64,000 bases of DNA from Prinia subflava (taxonomy: Eukaryota > Chordata > Aves > Passeriformes > Cisticolidae), in contig NW_026960607.1 in assembly GCF_021018805.1 (NCBI RefSeq), forward strand, positions 2,420,501 through 2,484,500, written 5' to 3'. The number at the start of each line of letters is the position of its first letter. Position 1 is the stretch's first letter. The notes below the pieces were generated by a model, which worked only from the letters and a program-made list of their open reading frames with translations, ran no database searches and had not been told where the DNA came from. A program made the translations under genes and the position numbers. Shown in pieces: positions 24,101 through 35,683 of the stretch.

Positions 24101-27100
24101 TGCTAGAGCAATTTCCATAGCTGTAGGTTCAAAGCTGTACGTTTTCTGATACACAGAGACAGTGGGAAGTCACAGTTGTGGTTTCCTGGTAAAAATCCAA
24201 CAAAACAGAACTCTGCCAACTTGCAGACAACTTGTGTCTAATTCTCCTTCATGTTCCACAAGTGTTTAACTCTAGTTTAAGTCAAAGCAATAGGTTACTT
24301 CTCATCTAGGTATCTGTGCATCTTTTATATAAAGAGAAGTGTGAAACTAGAGAAGAATATGCAGAGCAGCATAATAAATGGTAGTATAGCAGACCTGTAG
24401 ATGCCTTAGCTTGCAGTATCATAACAAAAAATGTAGTAAATTTGCCTGTTTCTGATGATCACTGTTGCATTTACCTTTACACAGTCAGACAGCAGTTCTG
24501 GCTTATTTAATAGGCTTTGTGTCAGTCAAGGAACGAAGAGTAAAATTTTTAGAAGATGCACAAAACTGACTATGTTTGAAGATATCTCAAACAGCATTTA
24601 AAAAAGACATACAAAAACTGAACAACAGCAAATGTGATTGTGAGCAATAAAATGCAGTTTTAGGGTGGAGAGCCTAGGTCACACGATATGTCATTAATAA
24701 CTAAAATATCTGCTATCTAACCAGATTGAGTACAATAAATGGGAGCACTGCTGTGGCAAGAAAAAATTCAGCCCCTAAAACATTGTTCAGGATTGAGGAG
24801 AAATTAATCCATTTATCACTGTCAAGGAAAAGGTTATGCTGAAGCTCACCCTAAGGTAGTTATGATACTGTAGATGCCTAAGCCACCTAGTCTGAAGTTA
24901 ATTTTGGTATATACATCAAGGCTGGAATGAATGAATTCAGCGACATAGCTGTGAATATCACTGTACTCCAAAATCAGAGTACAGTATTGGAGAGGAATGA
25001 GAGGTGTTTTGTTTTTTAATCACATAGTACAAAACAGATCAGATGTTTACTTTGAATTGGGAAGCATCAGCAAGCAAGGAAAGATGACAGATCCTTAGTC
25101 GTAATTCTCTCGTTTTCACTAAAAAGTGCAAGGATCTGACATGCCAGCTGACCTGCTAAAGCTTCTATGTTTTGAATTTCATCAGCTACCATAAAGGTGA
25201 TTTTCTTGGTGCAGGGAAACTATAAGGATTTCTGTAACATTTGCCATACATTTTCAGTTTCAAACATTATGTAGAAATAGGGGGAAATTTCTAAAGGAGT
25301 TACTAGAGTGGAGACTGGAACAGAACAGTTAAACAGGAAACAAGAAAGCACAATCCAAGAGAAGTGATGACTATCTTTTGAGATGTGTTTGGTGAACATA
25401 CACAGTATTGTGCTTAGGAAAAAAACCAAAACATGTATATGTGGCAATTCCCTGGCAATTTAAGTGAAATTACTTCATACAGTTTTCTTTTTACATGCTG
25501 TTAGACAATCGTTCTAATGTACAGTTTGTGGCTGTCTCCAGACAGCTGAGTAATGGTCAAAATATCAACAGCTGGCAAGTGATTCCATGGGATTTTTCAT
25601 TCTCAAGCAGCCTGTGTTTGAAGGATTCAATCAGTATAAAGTCAAAATGTCCACAAAAGAAGTACAGAACAGGTAATTTGACAAACTGTGATGTTGGCTT
25701 TAAGTAATCTGACTAGCTATTAATTCACAAAGCAGTCTGGAGGGATTTGCAATGCAAACTGATTTCTGTCTAGACGGAAGAAGGAGTGCAAAATACTTTA
25801 GAGTAGATAGAGTGTAACAAAAAAAAGTAGCCAAAAAACCCCCTTTGCTTCTTAATTTCTTACCTGTGTGAGTTCATGGAACATTTTTCCTTTAAATCAT
25901 TAGTACCGACCTATCAAAGGACAACCAATGTTACTGAGAGCTATAAAGTGTTTATTGATGTTTGGACTTTGGTTGACAATCAGCAATTAGTCACACTACA
26001 GCTTGTTACAATTTATGTAAAATTCCATGGATGTTTTACACTTGGAAAAATTTTTAGAAAACATGTCCATCTTTCAAAATTCTGAATACTTATCTAGCAC
26101 GCACATTTCCCTATCAATCTTGCATATGTATTAACTATCTGCATTGAATAGCAGTTATGTGTTTACTCATGAAAAATTTCCTCTGAAAGCATTGTTTAGT
26201 CTGGCTTCTTAGAGTATGAATTACATCACAAACCAGTGCTGCATCTATTACATTTCTGATACCCATATACAGCTTCCTGTTCTACAAATTTTAAGATTCT
26301 TCATTACATCCTAAAACCCAGTGTTATTTATTACCCGTGGTACTACTAATATACAAAACATTGCTCATTATTTATGCCAAAAGGAAATATTTACATTTTG
26401 TCCCAAACTTTATTTACATTCCCTTTTCCTGCACAGTGTCAATTCCTACACAAATAAGCCAGTAAGTGTACTGTCATTAATTTTTGTAGTGTGTAGGACA
26501 CTTCACTGTTTAAGATACTACATTGTTTAAGAGGGCTTAGTAGGAAAAGGTAAGTGCACAAATCTTAAGGGATAGTGTAGTGTTTAGCTCAATGAATCCA
26601 GGGAGAACAAAATACCAAACTGAAATTCTTTCACAGACTGAAAGCACAGGAAGGTGCTCATAAATATACATTGCAACACAATTACAAGCATGAAAAAAGA
26701 AATAATCCAACAACAAACCAGCCAGACTGCAGTCAGGCATTCACTACTGTTATGTCTATAAAACTGCAACAATACGGATACCAAAACTGAGATGTCTTCC
26801 TATTCTTGTTTTGCCAACTCTCTTGAGAATGGTATGAGATACCTCGGCATTAAATAACTTTTCTGTACTTGAGAAGACTCAAGAAATGGACTTCATGTAA
26901 GAATCCATTCCCTAGTACCCTTTGAAGACTTCAGGTATCTTCTCTCAGGGTCTGCAAGCTACCCAGGAATGGGAAGAACATGCAGCACTTTCAACATGAT
27001 AGTGCACGTATGTGAGAGGGCTGGCAAAGGGATGATCTCTTTGGACTCAGAATCTCACCTTCTATTTCCTATTTCAGGCAGCAGTTATGAAAGCAAATTG

Positions 27101-28839
27101 ATAGTTTTGTGAACTAATATCAATATTCTTGCTTCTTCCACAGCAATAACTGTCAGAGGCAGTACAAAACTTGCAACTAACAATATGAAAATTAGTTGTT
27201 CATGAAAAAGTCCTCTTGCAAGAAGCAAAATATATGGTTTCCTTTGTACTCAACTATTTACACAAAGGAAACCTTTTCTTTCTAGCAAAAAAATGCTTCT
27301 CCTTTCTACTAGATGATGCTGCATTCCTGCTCTAAAATACTTAGTTCATCTAGCATTACATGCATTAGGTTTACTAAAGAGGGTGAAAGGGTAAAAAAAA
27401 TTACCAAAAGGAAGCAAATATTCGTGCCTGTGAGTTTTGACAGAAGAGTCTTAAATTGGTTATTAAAAACTCTAAGATCAGCTAGTAAATTTATACTTCT
27501 TAGAAACTTTTGAGTAAAATTTTACTCCTTTCAGATACTATCTAACATTTTAAAGGATGAATTGAACACACTCCAGTGATTTTCTAGAAAAGAAGCTCCA
27601 AGTAAGAATGAGCCAGATATACTAGGTATGATGCTGATACTGTTGGCAGATTATATCTAGAAAAGATTTTACTACTTTGACAGGAGAAATGTTCCTCTGA
27701 GAAGGGCAAAAAAAGTCAACCTATTGATCAGATTTTTTTTTTCTTTTTAAGATATCAAGAAAGCAGCTAAACTGGGAGACTTATTCTGGAATACGTTACA
27801 GGAGAATGTTCTAAGGAAGATAAATAATTAAACATATTTCAACACAAACCTATTGTCCTTTATTTGTTTTCCTATCCAAAGGCTTTTCATATCAGACAAT
27901 ACTGAAACTCTCTTGAAAATGTTTTGTACCCTAACTTACAATATTTAAACCTTAAAGTTCGTATTGTGATTATAAAATACTAATAACCCACTGCTAGTAC
28001 TTGGACATTGTTTTAATTCCTCATTAGAGATTAATTTGGTTTTCCAATACTTTTCTTTCCTTCATATGGCTTACATTTCAAGCCTCCACAAATCAGCTCA
28101 TTCAGTCACACGTATTTAGGGCATCAGCTATTACCAGAGCTGATGATGTTACACACCATGATAAACAGTATTAACTGTTAGGATAGAACATGCACTCGTG
28201 TGTGTGTGCAATCTATATGTATAATGGACATGAGGCAAAACAGGTATATAACAATTTTGTGAAGTAGCAAGAAAATAGGTGAATAGCTGACAAAGAAAAG
28301 ATTTTTCCCTCTTTCCTTCCTCTCACTTCCATGAAAATTAAAGGAAAGCTGCATTTTTCCTAGTCTATATCCTTATAGTCACTGTGCTGCTTTACAAGTA
28401 TCTCTCAGCTGCTAGGTCTGTCCTGCCTGTCAGTTCAACTCCTCAGAGTTTAAAATATCCCCTCCACTGCTAACATCCTTCAGAGACACTCTTTGGAAAT
28501 ACTCAGATCCTAGATAGAATACTTTTCTGCTTTATTTCAGTGTCATAATTAAAACTGTCTCCAAATTCAAGAATATTCAAGCACAAGTGGCCACCTTCTT
28601 AAAGCAAAGTAAGACTGTATTGCTGTCTTCTCTTCTACATGTTTGACTTATAAACAGTAAAGAACATCATCATTCTTTTAGCATCCACTTACCATTCAAG
28701 AATCTCCCCCACTATATAATGATGCATAATGGGAAAATGAAGCATACAGCGAAAACCAGCATCTGGAAGAACACTTTTTACTTGTTGAAATCTAAGACTT
28801 TTATCTTGTGAATAGGCTAGAAAAATTCAGCCAGTGCCT
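21119..28839. other. PALLD intron within Ig2 coding region, main part
   Basis: Most of an 8.4-kb intron (21119-29494). AT-rich; I recognise no transposon or exon here. Short open frames (23891-24106, 25495-25707 and others) show no family features. Confidence 0.6.
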
Positions 28840-28862
28840 CTTTTTTTTTTTTTTTTCTTTTC

Positions 28863-28893
<31 letters not shown>

Positions 28894-29081
28894 CTTTTCT
28901 TTTCTTTTCTTTTCTTTTCTTTTCTTTTCTTTTCTTTTCTTTTCTTTTCTTTTCTTTTCTTTTCTTTTCTTTTCTTTTCTTTTCTTTTCTTTTCTTTTCT
29001 TTTCTTTTCTTTTCTTTTCTTTTCTTTTCTCTTTTCTTTTCTTTTCTTTTCTTTTCTTTTCTTTTCTTTTCTTTTCTTTTC

Positions 29082-29118
<37 letters not shown>

Positions 29119-29120
29119 TT
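28840..29120. repeat. TTTTC pentanucleotide microsatellite, about 280 bp
   Basis: A 16-base T run, then roughly 48 units of TTTTC with two small interruptions (near 28866-28872 and 29027-29034), then about 19 T's. On the PALLD sense strand it is GAAAA-repeat with A-rich ends. The long Phe/Ser/Leu frames across it are artefacts of the repeat. Confidence 0.97.
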
Positions 29121-29494
29121 AGGATCAGGTTTTACTTGTGTTTAGGACACATCACATCTGCCGAGCTGGATTGGTAAAACTAGCACTTAGTGGTTGGGTG
29201 TTACGTAATTCTTATGAGCACCATTTGGGTCATGGAATTTTGTGGGACTTGTCCCTTTTCCCTCAGTAGCATGCAAACCATTTACTTTCCTTGCTGGTCT
29301 AAATGGAATTTACTGTTTAATAAAGGAATTGATGTAAAGGGCAGAGAACAGTATGGGAGGTGTGATAAAGCAGCATTGTCTTCAAGGGGGTTTCAATTTA
29401 CCAATGTTCAGCAGAAACACATTTCCATTTATGGCTTCAGTACAAACTCAAAGAACTAGTGAACCAAGAGATTATTTTTTCATATGATTCTTAC

Positions 29495-29518
29495 CAGGTT
29501 CAGTTGCAGATCGTGGCT
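29495..29518 (-). CDS. PALLD: PALLD 24-nt microexon inside Ig-like domain 2
   Basis: A microexon between an ATATGCAG acceptor and a CCTG|GTAAGAATC donor. Combined with the single base from the previous exon it gives K-P-R-S-A-T-E-P plus the first base of Glu. This is the loop of Ig2 that reads KKPRS-EPEEICTL in palladin and myopalladin. Length and phases (1/1) are exact, and the joined frame on both sides is open, which makes chance unlikely despite the size. Skipping would remove eight residues without a frameshift. The acceptor has a weak pyrimidine tract. A long pentanucleotide microsatellite lies about 375 bp downstream in the sense direction. Confidence 0.88.
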
Positions 29519-29825
29519 CTGCATATCACATCATAAGGAGCGAAAACAAACAAGAAAAATTATATTAGAGATTACATTATTAAGTATCAGTGTACTGAAT
29601 GAACATATTATACTGAAATAATGTAAATAAATAGACAATCTGTGCAGACATTACAAAATCAACAATATTTAAATTGTTTGTCAGTAACAACAGTTCAATT
29701 ATTACTTCCAGCCATTAGCACTGAAATGGGAAGAGGAAAGGAGTCTGTCCAAAACTGAATCCTGACAGACTTATTTAACGATCTTTCTCCACCCTGTATT
29801 AAAAGCAGCCACTTCAGATTATTGC

Positions 29826-30526
29826 CTGAGCTGGTTTTGGCCGAGTGCAGCTGTGCCAGATGTGCTAGAATTTCAATATGAACTGGAGTCAAAGGCAGCC
29901 AAGTGGGATGCAACAAGTGGCATCACTAATGTGTTTTTCTTAATCCCTTTGGGAGCAGAGTGCAGGCCAAATTGGCTTTCACTTGGAGTGGTGTCCAGTA
30001 CACCTGGAATTGACTGAGGTGAAGACAGCCAGGACCTCTTGTTGCTAGCCAGGCTAGAAACAAGGAGAGGAGTTAATTGCAATGTTAAACCCAATGCTAG
30101 GGTCCAGTGGGACCACATGTGAAGATTGTAATGGCAATACCTTTAAATTGTTGTAACCTGTGATTTGAGTTGCATGTTATAGGAATTACTATACCAGGAA
30201 CAACATGAAACAGTTGAGGAGAAGCGCTCACAAGAAGCAGTGCAAGGGCAGAGATGACCTGGCCTGAGGTAGCTTTGGTGCTCAGTAAGTCCATGCAACA
30301 CACCACCTCTCCTGTCCTGAGTATCATCGTAACAGATGGAGCCCAAAGACATGGACTAACTGAACTCAAAATAGGTTTTGTGAAATTTTACAGGGATGAT
30401 GCATAGGCTAAGGGAATGATATCTGTGTATTAGACCAAAGGATGAGAAGTGGTGGTTCATGAGACTCTCTTGGCTAGTGTGGAACCTGAGCATGACATAA
30501 ATGGTATGGAATAACAGGGTGGAAAA
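29826..30526 (+). pseudogene. Deleted ERVL-like internal region with reverse transcriptase remnant
   Basis: From about 29826 the plus strand keeps a decayed pol segment: VLEFQYELESKAAKW followed by an FF-x-IPL motif, the part of reverse transcriptase around catalytic motif A. The catalytic Asp position reads Gly, and the frame soon ends at a stop near 30018. The sequence then jumps to 3' noncoding ERV sequence leading to a purine-rich GGGTGGAAAA immediately before an LTR. Most of gag, pol and the 5' LTR are missing; the exact left edge is unclear. Antisense to PALLD. Confidence 0.75.
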
Positions 30527-31083
30527 TGTCCTGGTTTTAAGTGGGATAGAGTTGATTTTCTTCACAATAGCTGGTATTGGGCTGTGTTTAAGATCTGTGC
30601 TTAAAACAGTGTTGGTGATACAGAGTTTTTTTCAATAAAGGCCTTTTCTGCTACTTGTCTCTTGCTCATAGTGAGGAGGCTGGGGATGCACAAAGAAATG
30701 GGAAGGAACACAGCCAGGACAAGCAAACTGCACTGATCAGTGATATTCCATACCATATGACATCATGCTCAGCATATAGATCTTGGTGAAGAAGGAGAAA
30801 GGGGTAACATTCAGACTTAGGCCGTTCATCTTCCCAAGCAACTTACAGGTAATGGAACATTTCTTTCCTCAGAATGGCTAAACACCTGCCTGCCCATGGG
30901 AAAGGGGTGAAAAGATTCCTTGTTTTGCTTTGCTTCTGAGACTTTTTCATTCCCTATTAAACTGTATCTCAACCCATGAGTTTTCTCACTCTTACTTTTC
31001 CAATTCACTTCCCCAGCACACTGAGGGAGAGTGAATGAGGATCTGTGTGGTCCTCAACTGCTGGCTGAAGTTAAACCATGACA
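30527..31083 (+). mobile_element. 3' LTR of the ERVL-like element, ending 9 bp from a PALLD donor
   Basis: Starts TGTCCTGGTTTTAAGTGG after a purine-rich tract and ends GTTAAACCATGACA. It contains the bird ERVL-type LTR block TTCCATACCATATGACATCA and an ATTAAA poly(A) signal near 30955 followed by TCTCAACCCATGAG. Length is 557 bp. The right end is at 31083, while the GT of the PALLD Ig2 exon donor is at 31092-31091, so only GTAAGGTGA of the original intron start separates them. The left target duplication cannot be found because the 5' side is deleted. Confidence 0.85.
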
Positions 31084-31092
31084 TCACCTTAC

Positions 31093-31234
31093 TTTTTTTG
31101 AGAATTCTGAAGTCTGGAGAATCTTGAATTTCAATGCCCTGTTGAAACCAGTTAACATGAATGGGAGGGGGTCCTCTGACCCTGCATTCCAATACCACGA
31201 CTTGTCCTTCAGATGCTGTGGCATTTTGTAGCTC
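31093..31234 (-). CDS. PALLD: PALLD exon: first half of Ig-like domain 2
   Basis: A 142-nt exon, phase 0 in and phase 1 out. The acceptor is ATATTTCAG and the donor A|GTAAGGTGA. It reads ELQNATASEGQVVVLECRVR, then a Pro-rich turn and NWFQQGIEIQDSPDFRILKK. The first core Cys is in LECRV and the core Trp in NWFQQ. It ends in a run of seven A's, so the last codon is split A|AG across the junction with the 24-nt exon. The donor is unusual in two ways: the exon ends in A rather than G, and only nine intron bases follow before an endogenous retroviral LTR (30527-31083) begins. Confidence 0.95.
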
Positions 31235-32944
31235 CTGAAATATAAACATCACAAAATTCACAGGAGCACTTTACATTCTTAAAAATAGTCTTTTCTTCCC
31301 TTTGTAATTCAACTTTATTTTATTGTGTCATTACATTTGTATATTGTGTCATTTTTGCAATAGACATTTTCTTTCATTCTGATTGAATTTAATACATCTA
31401 TATAATTAAAAAGTATTGAATAGGTTATTTACAAATACATTCTTAAAAAGACCAAAAAAGGGAAAAGTGCAGAAGTATTTAATTCCTTAAATTAACACAT
31501 GCAGATCACTGCTGTCTGAGCTTTCCATTTTTATTCTTCTTCCACAAACTGAAATGAAAATTCTGGAACTAACTACAAATTGATTGACTTAATCCTGAGA
31601 GAGTAGCTGAGCTGCTTTCAGGTCCAACTCTAGAAGGTGGAGCTGCTTTTCATCTGAGCCATATAAAACAAACCAAGCAAAATTAGATGACACCAATATG
31701 ATTAGGATATATTAACTATTATATTAATTATTATATTAACTAGTGTATGGATAGCTTATGAGACAGTACTCTGGCTGTAATAAATTCTTGTACATGTGAA
31801 AAATTTCAGAAAAGTCTAGATCTTTAATGAAGAGATGCAGTGAGAGGGAAATACAATATTTTAAGTAACAGAACTGACAGGTGATAGCCACTCTTTTTAC
31901 CTTTGTTATCTATTTTAAGATTATAAATCAAAGAGTCTTTTTTACTCTGCAGTGGCTGTCTCATTTCCTTTACAATTTATTGACAAAGTTTTAGACCTTA
32001 ATGCAGCAAAGCACTTGAAGTTAGGGCTAAGCTCAGTTATTCCTAGTTTCTATTCATACATCTCTAGTTCTCTAGTTAATCAAATGCGTAAGAATTTTGT
32101 TACATGTAAACCTAAAAATCTTTGAGCTGTTCCCTGAACTTTGTAAGGAGAGAAATTTATGTCAGGAAGCTGGATTAAGTATATATTTTGTTCTTCATAT
32201 CTCTTTTGTTTCTTCTGTAATTAGGTTTGGGTTTTTTTGTTTTGTTTTTTTTTTTTTTTTTTGGATATGTCCCAGATGTCTTGAGCAAGTTAATAATGAA
32301 TTTCAGGGACAAGAGATATGAGCATTAGGCAGAAACAGCAGAGTTTTGATTGCTTTGGTAGTTTCTGGATGGGGAATCGACTTCTGTTTCCCACTCTTAC
32401 TTGGAAATTGCCTGCTTCCCAACCTTGCAGTAACCACATTCTCTAACCTCTTGCACCTCCACTATTCACCCTCCTGTGACACCTGCAGTATGGGTGCAGA
32501 ATTATGAGGGACAGAATCAGACCTTTCTTGACATGAGACAGGAATATGATGGAGCCAAGCTAGACAGCTGTAGAGAGCCAGGCTTACTCTTGCTTACTCT
32601 TATCTCTAGGCAAAACTATTTACTGTTCCATATTAATTTTTAATCAAATGTTTTCCTGAAGTAATAACCAGAAGTATTTCATTTTGGGTTCAACAAGTAG
32701 TGATTAAATAATAATTGTTACTATGGAAATAATTGTTTGAAGCACAATGAAATAATATTTTCAATGGAAGTTGTATTTTATAGATCAGGGAAGCATACCA
32801 TCCTTTTTTTGCTGCTACCTAATTCCCAGTTCTTAAGTTTGATTTGGGATAAACATGAAGATAAATATTGACTTAAGTAATTACTTAAGGAATACCAAAT
32901 AGAATTTTCTGAATAGAAATTTCTCTTCTAAAAAGTATGATCAG
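31235..32944. other. PALLD intron, part
   Basis: Intron upstream of the Ig2 N-half exon. AT-rich, with a T run at about 32245-32262. No element recognised. Confidence 0.6.
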
Positions 32945-33538
32945 CAGGACTAGAGAAAGGACTGGCTATTGTACTCAGCAACGCTGAGGCTGCACCTTGA
33001 ATCTCATGCTCAGTTTTGGCCCCCTCAGGAAAAACACTGAGGTGCTGGAGCATGTCCAAAGAAGAGCAACAAAGCTAGTAAAGGGTTTAGAGCACAAATC
33101 TCATGAGGAACAGCTCAGCAAGCTGGGGTTGTTCAGTTGTGAGAAACAGAGAGTTGGGGGGATGTTATTGCTCTCTACAACAACCTGAAAGGAATGTGTA
33201 ATGAAGTGGGGGTTGGGGTCTTCTCACAAGTAACACGCAATTGGACAAGAGGAAATGGCATCAAGGTGTGACAGGGGAGCTTTAGATTGGATATTGGGAA
33301 AATTGTTTTCAGAGAAAGGGTTGCCAAGTACTGGCTGCCCAGGGAAGTGGTTGAGCCACCATCTGTGAAGGTATTTAAAAGCCATGTAGATGTGGCACTT
33401 ATCAACATGGTTTAGCAGTTGGCTTGGTTGTGAAGGGTTAATGGTTGGGCTTGATGATCTTAAAGGTCTTTTCCAACTGTGCTAAACCAGCACAGCCATT
33501 GTGAAACCATTACACCAACCAAAGCGGTTCTATGATTT
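32945..33538 (+). mobile_element. CR1 LINE, 3' end fragment
   Basis: Plus-strand CR1 tail of a different subfamily from the copy at 13.3 kb: CTGAGGCTGCACCTTGAATC, TGAGGTGCTGGAGCATGTCC, GATGATCTTAAAGGTCTTTT and a final GGTTCTATGATT. There is a short unmatched stretch before the terminus (33480-33520). Antisense to PALLD, 5'-truncated and non-coding. Confidence 0.92.
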
Positions 33539-33908
33539 TTACCTTACAATTTTTTTCTAAATCAGAGTTTAAAAGCCTGTGTTATTTGCTCTTAGCAGTA
33601 GATAAATTATTGTGAATGAGGCTTTGTTAAGACTATTACATGTAACTGGTGTTTTCCTATATTTTACAAAGATTTATCATTGGAGAACAATCATGGGCAT
33701 AAGACAAACTCATACAGAATATTCATTTAAATCCACTAGTAGAATGCATAGAACTTCATTGTTGCAGTGGAAAAGTATTTTCTTAGGAAGTAATTGATAC
33801 TGAAAAGTTTGAATGTGATCAAATCTTCCTGCATTAGTATACATAATTTTGATATTTTCTCTTGGACTATAAGAGTATGATATAAAAACCATGAAAAATA
33901 AAACATAC
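33539..33908. other. PALLD intron, remaining part
   Basis: Unremarkable AT-rich intron between the CR1 copy and the next exon; ends (sense direction starts) at the GTATGTTTT donor. Confidence 0.7.
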
Positions 33909-33983
33909 CTTTGTAAAAATAGGTGCAGAATAGATAGGTTTGGGTCCATCCAGATGGTGCAGATATGAAGTAGGACTTTGAAC
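33909..33983 (-). CDS. PALLD: PALLD exon: end of linker and first strand of Ig2
   Basis: A 75-nt phase 0/0 exon (25 codons) between a TTTGCAG acceptor and an AAAG|GTATGTTTT donor. It reads VQSPTSYLHHLDGPKPIYSA and then PIFTK. SPTSYL is a shared palladin-family motif, and the PIFTK end is the usual A-strand entry into an I-set Ig domain, which the next exon continues directly with ELQNATASEGQ. Because it is symmetric, skipping it would keep the frame. Confidence 0.92.
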
Positions 33984-34932
33984 CTGCAAAGCAATGCAAC
34001 AATGCTATAAAATGGAAAGAATACTAGTTTCGATGATACAGCCCTGCGCATATGCAAAAATGCAAACTCTCACATGTGCAGCCTTATTATGGTGTTCTCT
34101 TTCTACCACACTTCTTCAGAGACATCACTGTTTCACATCTGTTATATTTCTGAAATCTAAATGCAAGCTTTGAAGGCTTCTATACTTCCAATGAGAATTT
34201 TGTATCCAATTATCTTTGCTTAAAAGCATCTTGAGAATTTGACTCCTAGTAATAGATTCAAGCAAATCCTTTGCACCAAAGTATTTTTGCTTCTCCTGCT
34301 ACTACATCCCTTCACTGATGCAGTGATAAATAAATCCAGGTACCTAAAAGCTTATCAAGGTCCGCCTAAGGAAGGGAAAAGATTTTCCCATGTAAAGGCT
34401 GACAGAGATTTTGTTTGTATTTTATCATTTACATGTAAACTCTAAGTCAGCCACAGTGGTAATAAAGACAGTACAAATGAACAAACAATGATTTTCTATA
34501 TTTAACATCTAGATAGTAAAATTTATTTTTCTCTGAAAGGCCCAAAGAAATGACAGCAATATTAAATTTAATAACAAATTTAAAACTTCTGCTAAAAAAT
34601 ATTGCAGGCATTCATTTGTAGTACATTCTTTTGGGACTAGAACAAGTCACTATTAAGTGATAAACTGTAATTTTCATCATCACCAGATCTGTCTGCTGCT
34701 CAAATGCTGAGTTGATTTACACACTGTGTAAGAATCCATATGTATATTTTCTTTCATGTCCCATTCAGTGGACAATACTTAATTTTTTAAAATAATAATT
34801 CTTAATATAATAATGTAAGTTTATAGTTTAACAATATAATTCCTCAAAATGACAGAGTTTTTCAGGAGTTGCAAATCTTGGAAGAAAATCTGAAATACTT
34901 TTACTAATTTAAAAATTTGTGTCCAAAACTAC
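33984..34932. other. PALLD intron (949 bp)
   Basis: Intron between the two linker exons. No repeat recognised. A plus-strand open frame at 34239-34445 has no support. Confidence 0.85.
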
Positions 34933-35038
34933 CTGCTGACTGTGCACAGAGTTAGGTTGAATTACAGCTGTGGTCACTTCTGATTTTGGTGTAGAAGATC
35001 CTATTGTCAAGGAAACAGAAGTAGTTTTCTTTTGGGCC
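34933..35038 (-). CDS. PALLD: PALLD exon: linker between Ig1 and Ig2
   Basis: A 106-nt exon with a TTTTTCAG acceptor and a CAGCAG|GTAGTTTTGG donor, entering in phase 2 and leaving in phase 0. The frame reads QAQKKTTSVSLTIGSSTPKS, then a Thr/Val-rich stretch ending HSQQ. This matches the palladin interdomain linker, including the KKTTSVSLTIGSS run. The donor is weaker than its neighbours (GTAGTT, no AAG at +3 to +5). Low complexity and Ser/Thr/Gln content suggest disorder. No internal stop or frame break is seen. Confidence 0.92.
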
Positions 35039-35616
35039 CTGAAAAATAAAAACCCAGGAAGCGCTTTATAGGATCTGAAATGAGAATGTGTTAGTTTTTA
35101 ATATGTAAGCCACCTTGCACTTTCTACATACTTAAATATGTCATTATCAGCTGAAAAGATCAACATGAATGATGAAGATCCAGATGGATGAAGCTTGAGT
35201 AGAACACAACCTTTGGCTAATTTACACTTCCTCACACAATAAAAAGTACTGATTTGAGTTGAAACTAAAAGGCATTTTGTTTCTTTAATTGTAGTCCTCT
35301 ACATATTTCTTTGGAGGCACTGGATTGGGTGACTACAAAGGAAAACTCGGTTAACTTGAACTTACTTGTGAATATGAAGAGTTGGTATCAACAAATATGT
35401 TGTCAGGATAAGGCCAGCCTTCTCTGACAGAACATGCAAATTAATACATTTTACAGTTATAATACTATGCATTTATATCACATGAGAGAAATAGAAAAGG
35501 CAATGCATACACAAGTGTACCCCAGATGCTTATTCAGATCGTAAAAGTAGCAAAGATTTTCCAGTATCCCTTATTAAGAACATTTACACAATATTGGTAC
35601 TGCTTTACATACTTAC
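35039..35616. other. PALLD intron (578 bp)
   Basis: Intron from GTAAGTATG to TTTTTCAG; nothing else seen. Confidence 0.9.
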
Positions 35617-35683
35617 TGTGGCATAGCTCCAGATTTTAATTTGAAAATTAAACTTTCAGTCTCTGAATCTGTAGAACTCGCAC
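35617..35683 (-). CDS. PALLD: PALLD exon: Ser-rich linker after Ig1
   Basis: A 67-nt exon between a TTTTCCAG acceptor and a CACA|GTAAGTATG donor. With the base carried over it reads GASSTDSETESLIFKLKSGA followed by MPQ, closely like the palladin linker after Ig1. It enters in phase 1 and leaves in phase 2, as its neighbours need. The Met in AMPQ lies six coding bases from the exon end. A shorter palladin form lacking Ig1 could start there; that is inference from recall of the mammalian isoforms. No domain is present, and the segment is expected to be a flexible Ser/Thr-rich linker. Confidence 0.92.

Noticed and set aside
28808..29145. Two open frames of repeated Phe/Ser/Leu
   Set aside because: They are produced by the TTTTC microsatellite.
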